DNA from: Gemmatimonas sp.
GTDB lineage: Bacteria > Gemmatimonadota > Gemmatimonadetes > Gemmatimonadales > Gemmatimonadaceae
Direction of reading: 5' to 3'
NCBI GenBank assembly: GCA_023910675.1
Contig: JAAVWC010000008.1
Coordinates: forward strand, 1 to 64,000
DNA length: 64,000 nucleotides
This document shows positions 1 through 8,189 of the stretch, piece by piece. Positions within the stretch are counted from its first letter, which is position 1, and each line of letters starts with the position of its first letter. The notes beneath the pieces are model-generated. The model saw nothing but the letters and a program-made list of their open reading frames with translations. It ran no database searches and had not been told where the DNA came from. Both the position numbers and the translations under genes were made by a program.

Positions 1-520
1 GCATTTGTTTGCGTTGTCCTGGTAGGATGCATACCGCTCCCGCACGGCAGATCACTTTCAGAGCAGGAAATCGCCGGAAAGTCCGGCGATAGCATACTGA
101 TCGCCCGGAGCGGCGATGTTTGTCGAGTGTCGTCGAACGTATTCGAATCGCGCCGGGTTGGAGACTTTCACAGGTGCATCTGGGAGTCGGCGCAACAGGA
201 TGAGCGGACCGCGGGTGACCCACGACGTGCTGGAATGCAACGCCCCCCGGAGCGCCCGAGAGTCCCTCCCATTCGGTAGCCATCCTTACCGTGTCCGTGC
301 CTGGGCTGTCCACAGGCACCGTTCCCGTCGACGAGTGACCACGGAGTTCACGCAAGGACGCCGAGCGAGGAATACTGGTTACCTTCCCCGCAAAAGCCCC
401 AGCCACCGAGCAGCTCTGCCAGTGTGCCAGAGGAACACGGTGGCGCATCCGCCGCCCCCAGCCACGTCGTGGCAATCGCCAAAACTGTCGGACGGGGGTC
501 CGCCGTGGGCGCGAGGTGTC
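1..520. other. Gene-poor stretch, no convincing gene
   Basis: I see no intact gene here. The open frames are short, unlike known families and lack ribosome binding sites. The one clear structure is a hairpin with a 9-bp perfect stem (ATCGCCGGA at 70-78, TCCGGCGAT at 82-90, 3-nt loop). On the minus strand it is followed by a short T-run, so it could be a terminator for something lying beyond the window edge. Together with the protein remnant just downstream, the stretch looks like decaying DNA. Confidence 0.5.
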
Positions 521-523
521 GTA

Positions 524-780
524 CTACTTGCAGTTGCTTCGCCCCGGCCCACCGGCCGTGCACTTGCCCTGCGCATCAAGGGTTCCGCCAATGACCAACA
601 TCGCACCGGCCTGCCCGTGGTCGGTGCCCGCCCGCGCCGCTCTGCCGCATCGCGCGGTAGAACTCCGAGCAGGTGGGAATCACGACGTCGCCCAGCCGAT
701 TGCCAAGGTCGGCCACCAGCGCCTCCATGCTGTCACAAGAATCGCGAGTCGATTGGCAAGCTGCCCCTGCGCGCGCTATG
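524..780 (-). pseudogene. DUF1501-family protein, C-terminal remnant (frameshifted)
   Basis: On the minus strand one frame reads MEALVADLGNRLGDVVIPTC then SEFYRAMRQSGAGG. After a one-base frame change in a G/C run near 633-645 it continues as GTDHGQAGAMLVIGGTLDA and stops at 524-526. The order 'SEF-R ... GGTDHG ... M..GG' is the conserved C-terminal block of DUF1501 proteins, secreted alkaline-phosphatase-superfamily members often partnered with DUF1800 proteins. The upstream part, including the signal peptide, is missing and the C-terminal end is replaced by unrelated residues. I read it as a truncated and frameshifted relic. The family assignment rests on my memory of this motif. Confidence 0.5.
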
Positions 781-1034
781 ATCGTGATGTGCGCGCCAGC
801 GCTAACATCAGGGAACGAGTGGGCGCACAGGGGTTGCTCTGCCGCGGGGATAATCTCCAGCCTGTGGAGTCAAACGTGACACGATAGCCAAGTGGGAGTG
901 CATTATTCCCACGACGCTGTGTTCACACGCGGTTCGTCGGGAAGGCCCTAGTCGCCCGGGGGCCTGTGGGCGGACTGTCCCGCCGACGCAAGTGTGTCCA
1001 AGCCGGTGCAAAACGATGACTTCGGAGCCGTTCC

Positions 1035-3017
1035 ATGCGTCAGCGTAAGCCCATGCTCGTCTTGGTCATCGCGGTCATTACCAGCGCCGCCACCGGTGCG
1101 TCCGCGCAGACGCTCCCCAACCAGGGCGCCAACGCGCCGCGCGTACCGGTACGCGCGCCGACTACGCCGCCCGGGGGCGATACCACGGGCTACTGGCAGC
1201 AGCGCGCCGACTACCAGATCGTCGCCACGCTCGACGAAACGCGAGGTCTGCTGCGGGCCACGGGCACGTTGCACTATGTGAACGCGAGCCCCGACACGCT
1301 GCGTGAGCTGTGGCTGCACCAGCACCTCAACGCCTTTCGCCCAAATAGCCGGTGGAGCCAGCGTGATTCGGCGCTGGGGGTGAAAAGCTTCCAGTCGCTC
1401 GCGCCCGCCGATCAGGCATTCGAGCGCTTCACGGGGGCGCCTCGGGTGGGGCAACAGGCGTTGAAGGCGGAGTATCCGCTGTCGCCCGACAGTTCGGTGG
1501 TCCGGCTGCGCCTGCCGCGGCCACTCCTTCCCGGGAAGTCCATCAATGTGCAGATGGCGTGGGAGGCGCGCCCCAGTGCGCTCCCGCGGCGACAGGGGCG
1601 GCGCGGGCGGCACTACGACTTCGCACAGTGGTTTCCCAAGGTGGCCGTGTACGATCGACAGGGGTGGCACCCCAATGCCTTCGTGCGACAGGGGGAGCTG
1701 TACGGCGAGTTCGGCACCTTCGACGTGACCTTCGTACTGCCGCGTGACCAGGTCATTGCCCCATCGGGCGTACCCGTGAGCGGCGACCCGGGGTGGGCGC
1801 GCGTGCAGCTGCCGGGCAGCATGGCACCACGCATCCAGAGCGACTCGCCCGCAGCCTTGGCGGCACGCGCACCCGCGGCGCGGGTCCCCGCCACGCACCG
1901 CGCGGTGCGCTTCGTGGCGCAGCGGGTGCACCACTTCGGCTTCAGCGTTTCCCCAGACTACCGCTACGAGGGGAGCCATTGGGTACGCTCGCACACCGAT
2001 GGTCGCGCTCCCGACACCGTGGCGCTGCACGTGCTCCACGAAAGCTGGGAGCCCGGGCGCACCATGGCCCATCTGCGCAGCGCCATGCAGTGGCTGGAGG
2101 GGCTGTACGGCGCGTACGCCTGGCCGCAACTCACCATTGCCCAGCGCATCGAGGAGAGCGGCACCGAGTTCCCCATGCTCGTCATGAACGGCGAAGAGGA
2201 CCCGTCGCTGGTGGTGCACGAGGCCGGGCACCAGTTCACCTACGGGCTGCTTGCCAACAACGAGTGGCAGAGTGCCTGGCTCGACGAAGGGTTCACCACC
2301 TATTCGGAGTACTGGGCGCGTGGGGAAGCCCGTGTGCCGCTGGCGCTCGAACGGGCGGACAAGGGGCTCTTCGACCCGAACATCGTGACCGACAGCAGCC
2401 TTCGGCGCCGTCTGCGGGCAGTCGAGCAGTTCACCGAGGCCGTGGAGGCACCGGTGGCCTTGCCCGACGCGCCCCCAATTGGCCTGCGCGCCGATCTCTT
2501 TGCCAACAAGGACGCCTACGACGCCGTCGTCTACGACCGCGCCGCTGGCATGTACTCTGCACTCCACGACGTGCTCGGCGACGCTCCCTTCCGTGACCTG
2601 CTCCGGCGCTACTATGCGCGCTGGACGTTCAAGCACGTGGACCGGTGGGCGCTGCAGAAAAGCGCCGAGGATGTGACCGGCGCGTCGCTCGATTGGTTCT
2701 TTGGGCAGTGGATCGACCAGGTGGGGACGATCGACTATCGACTCGATTCTCTCACCGCCCAGCCCGACGCTGGCAGTACCGACGACCGGTATCTGGTGAC
2801 AGTGCAGTTACAGCGCATGGGCGTGTATCGTCATCCCATGTCGGTCGGGGTGCAGACAGCTGGAGGGTGGACGGTGCTCCGTGGCGATCCTGCCCGTGAT
2901 CGCCACACGCTGCAGTTCTCCGTGCGTGGTCGTCCGCTGCGCGTCTGGCTCGACCCGTTCGGCACCGTTGAAAGTCGCACCACCAGCGCCTCTCGTCTCA
3001 CGGTGCCCCCCCGCTGA
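1035..3017 (+). CDS. Secreted M1-family zinc metallopeptidase
   Basis: Secreted aminopeptidase-type zinc protease of 660 residues. A signal peptide ending near ATGASAQT exports it. An N-terminal beta-sandwich (about 50-280) precedes the thermolysin-like catalytic domain. The zinc site is HEAGH (H395, H399) followed 18 residues later by E418 in WLDEGF, the classical M1 spacing. The substrate-binding GxMEN loop appears as the variant GTEFPMLVMNG. This variant fits secreted M1-like proteins of environmental bacteria rather than PepN, and the protein is shorter than PepN (about 870 residues). Expected role: extracytoplasmic peptide trimming for nutrition. It stands alone; the next gene starts 55 bases later and is unrelated. 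The exact substrate is unknown. Confidence 0.9.
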   Translation: MRQRKPMLVLVIAVITSAATGASAQTLPNQGANAPRVPVRAPTTPPGGDTTGYWQQRADYQIVATLDETRGLLRATGTLHYVNASPDTLRELWLHQHLNAFRPNSRWSQRDSALGVKSFQSLAPADQAFERFTGAPRVGQQALKAEYPLSPDSSVVRLRLPRPLLPGKSINVQMAWEARPSALPRRQGRRGRHYDFAQWFPKVAVYDRQGWHPNAFVRQGELYGEFGTFDVTFVLPRDQVIAPSGVPVSGDPGWARVQLPGSMAPRIQSDSPAALAARAPAARVPATHRAVRFVAQRVHHFGFSVSPDYRYEGSHWVRSHTDGRAPDTVALHVLHESWEPGRTMAHLRSAMQWLEGLYGAYAWPQLTIAQRIEESGTEFPMLVMNGEEDPSLVVHEAGHQFTYGLLANNEWQSAWLDEGFTTYSEYWARGEARVPLALERADKGLFDPNIVTDSSLRRRLRAVEQFTEAVEAPVALPDAPPIGLRADLFANKDAYDAVVYDRAAGMYSALHDVLGDAPFRDLLRRYYARWTFKHVDRWALQKSAEDVTGASLDWFFGQWIDQVGTIDYRLDSLTAQPDAGSTDDRYLVTVQLQRMGVYRHPMSVGVQTAGGWTVLRGDPARDRHTLQFSVRGRPLRVWLDPFGTVESRTTSASRLTVPPR

Positions 3018-3072
3018 ACAGACGGACGTCCCGGATGGTTCGCCGTCGTCATTTACCAATGAGGAGCTGCTG

Positions 3073-3450
3073 ATGAGTGGTCGTGTTGACGTCCGTCATG
3101 TGCCCAAGCCCTGGGGGCATGAGACCATCTGGGCCCATACCGATCGCTATGTCGGCAAGATTCTGCACATCAAGGCCGGACAGGCGCTGTCGGTGCAGTA
3201 TCACGAGCGGAAAGACGAAACGGTGTACCTGCTCAACGGCGAGATGAAGTATTGGGTACAGCTGCCGGGCGAAAGCGAGCTGCGCGATCAGGCGCTCAGT
3301 ACGGGGCAGTCGTTCCGGATTACGCCGGGCACGGTGCACTACATGGAGGCCGTGACCGACTGCGACGTGCTCGAAGCGAGCACCCCGGAACTCGACGATG
3401 TCGTCCGGATCAAAGACCGCTACGGCCGCGAGGGCACGAGCGCGCCCTGA
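3073..3450 (+). CDS. Small cupin, mannose-6-phosphate isomerase-like
   Basis: A 125-residue single-domain cupin. The chosen ATG has a GAGGAG box 7 bases upstream; the frame is open further upstream but that part overlaps the M1 gene and is not family-like. The metal-binding pattern is visible as VQYHERKDETVYLLNGEM (motif 1, H...E) and GTVHYMEAVTDC (motif 2, H). The N-terminal KPWGHETIW is typical of the type II phosphomannose isomerase cupin domain. Next to two sugar nucleotidyltransferases it probably acts on a phosphorylated or nucleotide-bound sugar. It lacks the fused GDP-mannose pyrophosphorylase domain of ManC/AlgA. The specific reaction cannot be told from sequence. Confidence 0.85.
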   Translation: MSGRVDVRHVPKPWGHETIWAHTDRYVGKILHIKAGQALSVQYHERKDETVYLLNGEMKYWVQLPGESELRDQALSTGQSFRITPGTVHYMEAVTDCDVLEASTPELDDVVRIKDRYGREGTSAP

Positions 3451-3476
3451 CCGACGCACAAAACCCACGCTTTCAG

Positions 3477-3515
3477 ACGGCGATGCCCTTCCCACGGAGC
3501 ATCGCCGTTCTGCAT
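3477..3515 (+). terminator. Putative rho-independent terminator after the cupin gene
   Basis: A 10-bp perfect stem (ACGGCGATGC at 3477-3486 and GCATCGCCGT at 3499-3508) with a 12-nt loop, followed by a T-rich stretch ending in TTTT. It lies 27 bases past the cupin stop codon and would separate the cupin transcript from the nucleotidyltransferase gene. Confidence 0.6.
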
Positions 3516-3569
3516 TTTGCGGGGATTCGCACGTGACATGACCCAGTACTCTCCCACCCGGTACTCGCA

Positions 3570-4559
3570 ATGAAGGTCATCATCCCGCTGGCGGGGAAGG
3601 GCACCCGGCTCCGGCCGCACACGCATGTCGTGCCCAAGCCCATGCTCAAGGTCGCCGGCCGCCCGGTTATGAGCTACGTCATGGATGACGTACAGGCACT
3701 GGGCAATGTCGAGCAGGTGGTGTACATCACCGGCCATCTCAAGGAGAAGGCCGAAGCCTTTGCCCGGTCGGCCTACAACATCCCGAGCATCTTCATCGAG
3801 CAGGATGTGCAGGACGGCACCGCCGGTGCCATTGCGCGGGCGCGCGACTACATCGACTCGCCGGTGCTCATCATTTTCGTCGACACCATCTTCGATGCCG
3901 ACCTGAGCATTCTCAAGGACAGCACCGACGACGGCATCATCTGGACGAAGGAAGTCGAAGACTACCAGCGCTTTGGTGTGGTGGTCACCGACGAGAACGA
4001 GCACATGACGCGCATTGTGGAGAAGCCCAAGACGCCCATCTCCAAGCGGGCCAACATCGGCCTCTACTACATCCGCAACTGGCAGCTGCTGCTCGAAGGG
4101 GTGGCGCATGTGCTTACCACCGCGCCCAACAAGGGCGAGTGGTATCTCACCGACGCCTTCCAGTACATGATCGACAAGGGCGCCAAAATCAAAGTCGTCG
4201 ATGTCGAAGGCTGGTACGACGCCGGCCAGCTCGAAACGCTGCTCGATACCAACCGCGTCATGCTCGAAAAGGGACGCGCGCGTACGCCGGCGCAGCTCGG
4301 CGAGGGCGCGACGATCATCGAGCCCGTGTACATCGAGGATGGGTGCGTCATCGAGCACGCCACTGTGGGCCCCAACGTCTCACTTGGCACCGGGAGCATC
4401 GTGCGTCAGAGTACCGTGCGCGACACGGTGGCCGGCGAACGCGTCACGATCACGAATGCGTCGTTGCATGACTGCATGATCGGCGACGACGTGCTCATCG
4501 AAGGGGTCGCGGGCAGTCTCAACATCGGTGACCATTCACAGCTGCGAGGCGAAGGATGA
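3570..4559 (+). CDS. Sugar-phosphate nucleotidyltransferase with C-terminal hexapeptide domain
   Basis: Predicted to join a sugar 1-phosphate to an NTP, giving an NDP-sugar and pyrophosphate in the cytoplasm. The N-terminal Rossmann-type nucleotidyltransferase domain (about 1-240) opens with LAGKGTRLRPHTHVVPKPML, the RmlA/GlmU P-loop with its conserved Arg and Lys. The metal-site region appears at IIFVDTIFDADL and a sugar-site WYDAGQ motif is near residue 215. Residues 255-329 form a left-handed beta-helix of hexapeptide repeats (IEPVYIEDGCVIEHATVG), as in long thymidylyltransferases. The downstream oxidoreductase start overlaps its stop (ATGA), so the two are co-translated. NTP and sugar specificity are not determinable by eye. 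Confidence 0.88.
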   Translation: MKVIIPLAGKGTRLRPHTHVVPKPMLKVAGRPVMSYVMDDVQALGNVEQVVYITGHLKEKAEAFARSAYNIPSIFIEQDVQDGTAGAIARARDYIDSPVLIIFVDTIFDADLSILKDSTDDGIIWTKEVEDYQRFGVVVTDENEHMTRIVEKPKTPISKRANIGLYYIRNWQLLLEGVAHVLTTAPNKGEWYLTDAFQYMIDKGAKIKVVDVEGWYDAGQLETLLDTNRVMLEKGRARTPAQLGEGATIIEPVYIEDGCVIEHATVGPNVSLGTGSIVRQSTVRDTVAGERVTITNASLHDCMIGDDVLIEGVAGSLNIGDHSQLRGEG

Positions 4560-5959
4560 GCGACGCGCATTCCCCGTTGACTCGTCGGGAACTGCTGGCC
4601 GGTGCCGCCGCGGCGGCTGCGGCGGCAGTCACGGCCACGCCCGCCCGACTGCTGGCAAGCACCGACGACTGGCGTGTGGATCTCATGGCCCCCACCTGGA
4701 GCGGCAACGGCTCCATGCTGGGCATGCCCTTCGAGAAGCACGGCACGGTGCGGTTCGCCGTTGTGGGCACGGGGCTGCGCGGACGCAGCGTCATTGGCGA
4801 ACTGCTCGCCATCGAAGGGGTGGAGATTGTCGCGGTGGCCGACATCGCCCCCGAAAAGGCACAGCGCGCGGTGGACATGTGCACCAAGGCGGGTCGCAAG
4901 GCGCCCGAGGTGTACACCAACGGCGAGCGTGACTACGAGCGCCTCGCCCAGCGCAACGATATCGACTTCGTGTATACCGCCACGCCGTGGCCGTTCCACA
5001 CGCCCGTCATGCTCGCGGCCATGAAGGCCGGCAAGCATTGCGGCAGTGAAGTGCCCATTGCGCTCACCACCGAGCAGGCGTGGGAGCTCGTGGAAACGTC
5101 GGAGAAGACGAAGCGCCACTGCCTCATGATGGAGAACTGCTGCTACGGCAACAGCGAACTCACGGTGCTGCGCATGGTGCGCGAAGGGGTCTTCGGCACG
5201 TTGCTCCACGCGGAGGCGGCGTACCTGCACGACCTGCGCGCCATTCTGTTCGAGAATCGCGACGAAGGGCTCTGGCGCCGGTTCCCGCATACGCAGCACG
5301 ATACCAATCTCTACCCCACACACGGGCTCGGCCCGGTCGCGCAGTACCTCGGTATCCATCGTGGCGACCGTTTCGACTACGTGGTCTCCATGTCGTCGCC
5401 GGAGGCCGGGCTCACCGAGTGGCGTGAGCAGACGGAGCCGAAAGACAGCGCCAAGTGGCGGGAAACGTACAAGACGGGCGACATGAACACGTCGCTCATC
5501 AAGACCGCCAAGGGGCGCACGATTCTGCTGCAACACGACGTGGTGAACCCGCGGCCGTATTCGCGGCTCAACAACCTGCAGGGCTCCAAGGCCGTCTTCA
5601 ACGACTACCCGCCGCGGCTGTACATCGATGGCGCGCCGGGGGGCGAGCGGTGGACGCCGTTGGCAAACTTCAAGGGGAAGTACGAACATCCGCTCTGGAC
5701 CGCGGTGGGCGACCTCGCCCGTAAGAACGGCGGACACGGCGGCATGGACTTCATCATGGCATACCGCCTCGTGCAGTGCATGCGTGAAGGCCTGGCGCCC
5801 GATTTCGATGTGTACGACGCGGCGGCGTGGAGTGTCCCGTATGCGCTGTGCGAACAGTCCATCCGCAAGGGCAGCGCTCCGGTGAAGTTCCCCGACTTCA
5901 CGCGCGGTGCGTGGCGCACGAGCACGGCACCGCAGGGTCCCTCGATCGCGGCCGGCTGA
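4556..5959 (+). CDS. Gfo/Idh/MocA oxidoreductase, GH109-like, Tat-exported
   Basis: A 467-residue NAD(P)-binding protein. The N-terminus carries a Tat-type signal (LTRRELLAG followed by a long Ala run), so it is probably exported already folded with its cofactor. The Rossmann fold begins at FAVVGTGLRGRS (about 66-77). The C-terminal half has MMENCCYGNSELTVLRMVRE (about 190-209), AAYLHDLR and YPTHGLGPVAQYLGIHRGDR. This signature resembles glycoside hydrolase family 109, NAD-dependent alpha-N-acetylgalactosaminidases that use transient oxidation at C3. Its ATG overlaps the stop of the preceding nucleotidyltransferase. A glycosidase or sugar-epimerising role is likely, but the activity is inferred from family resemblance. 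Confidence 0.85.
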   Translation: MSDAHSPLTRRELLAGAAAAAAAAVTATPARLLASTDDWRVDLMAPTWSGNGSMLGMPFEKHGTVRFAVVGTGLRGRSVIGELLAIEGVEIVAVADIAPEKAQRAVDMCTKAGRKAPEVYTNGERDYERLAQRNDIDFVYTATPWPFHTPVMLAAMKAGKHCGSEVPIALTTEQAWELVETSEKTKRHCLMMENCCYGNSELTVLRMVREGVFGTLLHAEAAYLHDLRAILFENRDEGLWRRFPHTQHDTNLYPTHGLGPVAQYLGIHRGDRFDYVVSMSSPEAGLTEWREQTEPKDSAKWRETYKTGDMNTSLIKTAKGRTILLQHDVVNPRPYSRLNNLQGSKAVFNDYPPRLYIDGAPGGERWTPLANFKGKYEHPLWTAVGDLARKNGGHGGMDFIMAYRLVQCMREGLAPDFDVYDAAAWSVPYALCEQSIRKGSAPVKFPDFTRGAWRTSTAPQGPSIAAG

Positions 5960-5997
5960 GCGTTGCGCGTCCCGTTTCGTAGCCGTCCGCGCACCGG

Positions 5998-6807
5998 ATG
6001 ATCCGTACCGCCGTCATCATGGCCCGAGGGCTGGGGAGCCGCATGCGTCGTGAAGACGCTGCGGTCTCCCTCGACGCATCACGGGCGTCTGTTGCGGATG
6101 CAGGCGTGAAGGGGATGATCCCCATCAAGCGCCCGTTTCTCGAGTACGTCATCTCGGCGCTCGCCGACGCGGGGCTCGAAAAGATCGTACTCGTGGTTGG
6201 CCCGAAGAGCGACACGATTCGCACGCACTTCACGCATGAGGTCTCGCCTAAGCGCGTGCACATCGGCTTCGCAATCCAGGACGAACCCATCGGCACCGCG
6301 AACGCGGTAACGAGCGCGGCGGCGGTCGTCGGTGACGAGCCGTTTCTCGTCCTCAATGCCGACAACTACTATCCCGTCGAGGCGTACCGGGCGCTCGCCG
6401 CCGAGGAGAGCGCGGGCACGGTGGCGTTCGATCGTGACGCGCTCGTGCGGGACGGGAATATCGATCCCGATCGCGTGCGATCGTTCGCGGTGCTGCGCGT
6501 GGGGGACGATGGGATGCTCAAGGGTATCATCGAGAAGCCGGGCGACGCGCTCGACCCGACGAGCGACGAGGCGCGCTGGGTCGGCATGAATCTGTGGGCC
6601 GTGACCCCGGAGATCGTAAACGCCTGTCGCCACGTGCCGAAGTCGGCGCGTGGGGAATTCGAACTGCCTGAGGCTGTCGGCATGGCGGTGCAGGAGGGCG
6701 TATCGGTGCGCGCCGTTCGCATGGCGGCGCCGGTGCTCGATCTGTCGCAGCGTTCGGACATCGCCGCCGTGGTGGAGCGGTTGGGTCATCTCGAACCGCG
6801 ACTCTGA
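5998..6807 (+). CDS. Second sugar nucleotidyltransferase, single-domain
   Basis: A 269-residue nucleotidyltransferase of the RmlA/GlmU/ManC fold with no hexapeptide tail. The P-loop is IMARGLGSRMRR, with a long insert before the conserved Lys (VKGMIPIKRPF, about 38-48). The metal-binding Asp lies in FLVLNADNYY and the sugar-site region in GIIEKPGDA. It starts 38 bases after the oxidoreductase and ends one base before the GTG start of the GHMP kinase. Kinase plus nucleotidyltransferase is the usual pairing for salvage: sugar to sugar 1-phosphate to NDP-sugar. The first nucleotidyltransferase in the cluster may act on a different sugar. Confidence 0.85.
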   Translation: MIRTAVIMARGLGSRMRREDAAVSLDASRASVADAGVKGMIPIKRPFLEYVISALADAGLEKIVLVVGPKSDTIRTHFTHEVSPKRVHIGFAIQDEPIGTANAVTSAAAVVGDEPFLVLNADNYYPVEAYRALAAEESAGTVAFDRDALVRDGNIDPDRVRSFAVLRVGDDGMLKGIIEKPGDALDPTSDEARWVGMNLWAVTPEIVNACRHVPKSARGEFELPEAVGMAVQEGVSVRAVRMAAPVLDLSQRSDIAAVVERLGHLEPRL

Positions 6808-6808
6808 G

Positions 6809-8179
6809 GTGAGCGCGCAGTTGGTGCAGCTTTCGCTAACCGACGCGTCGTTTCCGCCGCTCGTCGCTGATGCGTATCGGTCGCTGCTGCGTGACGCGCA
6901 CCAGGCGCTCGACGAAGCCGAAGTGCCGACCAGCGACCGTCGCGCGTGGATCGTTCCGGGGCGCATCGAGGTGCTGGGCAAGCATGTGGATTACGCCGGT
7001 GGCCGTTCGCTGCTGTGCACCGTGGAACGCGCCATTGTCATCGTGGCGTGCGTACGAAACGACCGCAACGTCGTGCTGCGCGATGCGCGACGCCGCGAAG
7101 CGATTTCGCTGTCGCTCGATTCGCCGACGCGCGGCGCGGTGCCCTGGGCCATCTATCCGCGCACGGTGGTGACTCGCCTGGTGCGCAACTTCGGCATCGC
7201 GGTTGGCGGTGCCGACTTCGCACTCGCCAGCAACCTCCCCGCTGCGGCGGGTGTCTCCAGCTCGAGCGCGCTCACCGTTGGCCTCACGCTGGCGTTCACG
7301 GCGCTCTTCAACCTGTCGGCTCATCCGCTCTTTCAGCAGGCACTCTTCGATCGCCCTGCGCTGGCCGGCTACGTGGGTGCCATCGAGAACGGCATGGACT
7401 ACGGGGTGCTCGGCGGCGAGAAGGGCGTGGGGACCATGGGCGGCGCTCAGGACCAAACGGCCATTCTGTGCAGCGAACGCGGACGCCTCGAAGTGTTCTC
7501 GTGGGCGCCGGTCACCTTCGAGCGCAGCGTCGCGTGGCCCGAGTCGCACACGTTCGTGGTTGGGGTGAGTGGTGTGGTGGCGGCCAAGACAGGCGCCGCC
7601 AAGGAGCGCTACAACAGAGCGGCGCGCACGGCACACCGGCTCGTCGATGCATGGAATGCCACGGGGGTACCGCGTGTGCAGATGCTGCGCGACGCGTTCC
7701 TGGCCGCAGGCGATATGCGTGTCCCTGGGGAAATCCCGCCGGCACTTGTTGCGGCGGCCGAAGCGGCGGCCGACCACGAGTTCTCGGCCGCGCATCTCAT
7801 CGGTCGTCTTGAGCAGTTCTACGACGAAGCGTTCGTGATCGTGCCACAGGCAACCGATGCGTTGGCGCGCAACGACCTCGCGGAGTTCGGACGGCTGGTC
7901 GACAAGTCGCAAGCCGGTGCCGAGCGCGCGCTCGAGAATCAGATCGCCGAAACCGTACACCTGCACCGGTACGCGCGTGAACTTGGCGCGACAGCCGCGA
8001 GTGCTTTCGGGGCTGGCTTTGGCGGGGCGGTGTGGGCCATGGTGCCGACTGCCGACGCCGAGCGGTTCGCGTCTCGTTGGCGTGACCGTTATCTGCGTGT
8101 GCACCACAGTGCGTCGCATCGCTCGTTGTTCTTTACCACATCGCCCAGCCCGCCGGCCTTCGAGGTGCTCGACGGCTGA
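6809..8179 (+). CDS. Galactokinase-like GHMP sugar kinase
   Basis: Predicted anomeric sugar kinase of 456 residues. I chose the GTG at 6809, one base after the preceding stop, because translation upstream is out of family and antiparallel to the nucleotidyltransferase. Three GHMP motifs are present: I, GRIEVLGKHVDYAGG (about 52-66); II, LPAAAGVSSSSALTVG (phosphate loop); III, GAGFGGAVWAMV near the C-terminus. The catalytic-base Asp is probably D215 in GGAQDQTAI. In galactokinases motif I reads GEHTDY, where the Glu contacts the sugar; here it is Lys (K58). So the substrate may not be galactose. It is the last gene of the sugar cluster. Confidence 0.85.
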   Translation: MSAQLVQLSLTDASFPPLVADAYRSLLRDAHQALDEAEVPTSDRRAWIVPGRIEVLGKHVDYAGGRSLLCTVERAIVIVACVRNDRNVVLRDARRREAISLSLDSPTRGAVPWAIYPRTVVTRLVRNFGIAVGGADFALASNLPAAAGVSSSSALTVGLTLAFTALFNLSAHPLFQQALFDRPALAGYVGAIENGMDYGVLGGEKGVGTMGGAQDQTAILCSERGRLEVFSWAPVTFERSVAWPESHTFVVGVSGVVAAKTGAAKERYNRAARTAHRLVDAWNATGVPRVQMLRDAFLAAGDMRVPGEIPPALVAAAEAAADHEFSAAHLIGRLEQFYDEAFVIVPQATDALARNDLAEFGRLVDKSQAGAERALENQIAETVHLHRYARELGATAASAFGAGFGGAVWAMVPTADAERFASRWRDRYLRVHHSASHRSLFFTTSPSPPAFEVLDG

Positions 8180-8189
8180 TCCTCGCGCG

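Noticed and set aside
948-2636. A 562-codon open frame on the minus strand
   Set aside because: It is antisense to the M1 peptidase gene and reflects GC-rich third positions. It is poor in family features, while the sense strand has HEAGH and the full M1 layout.
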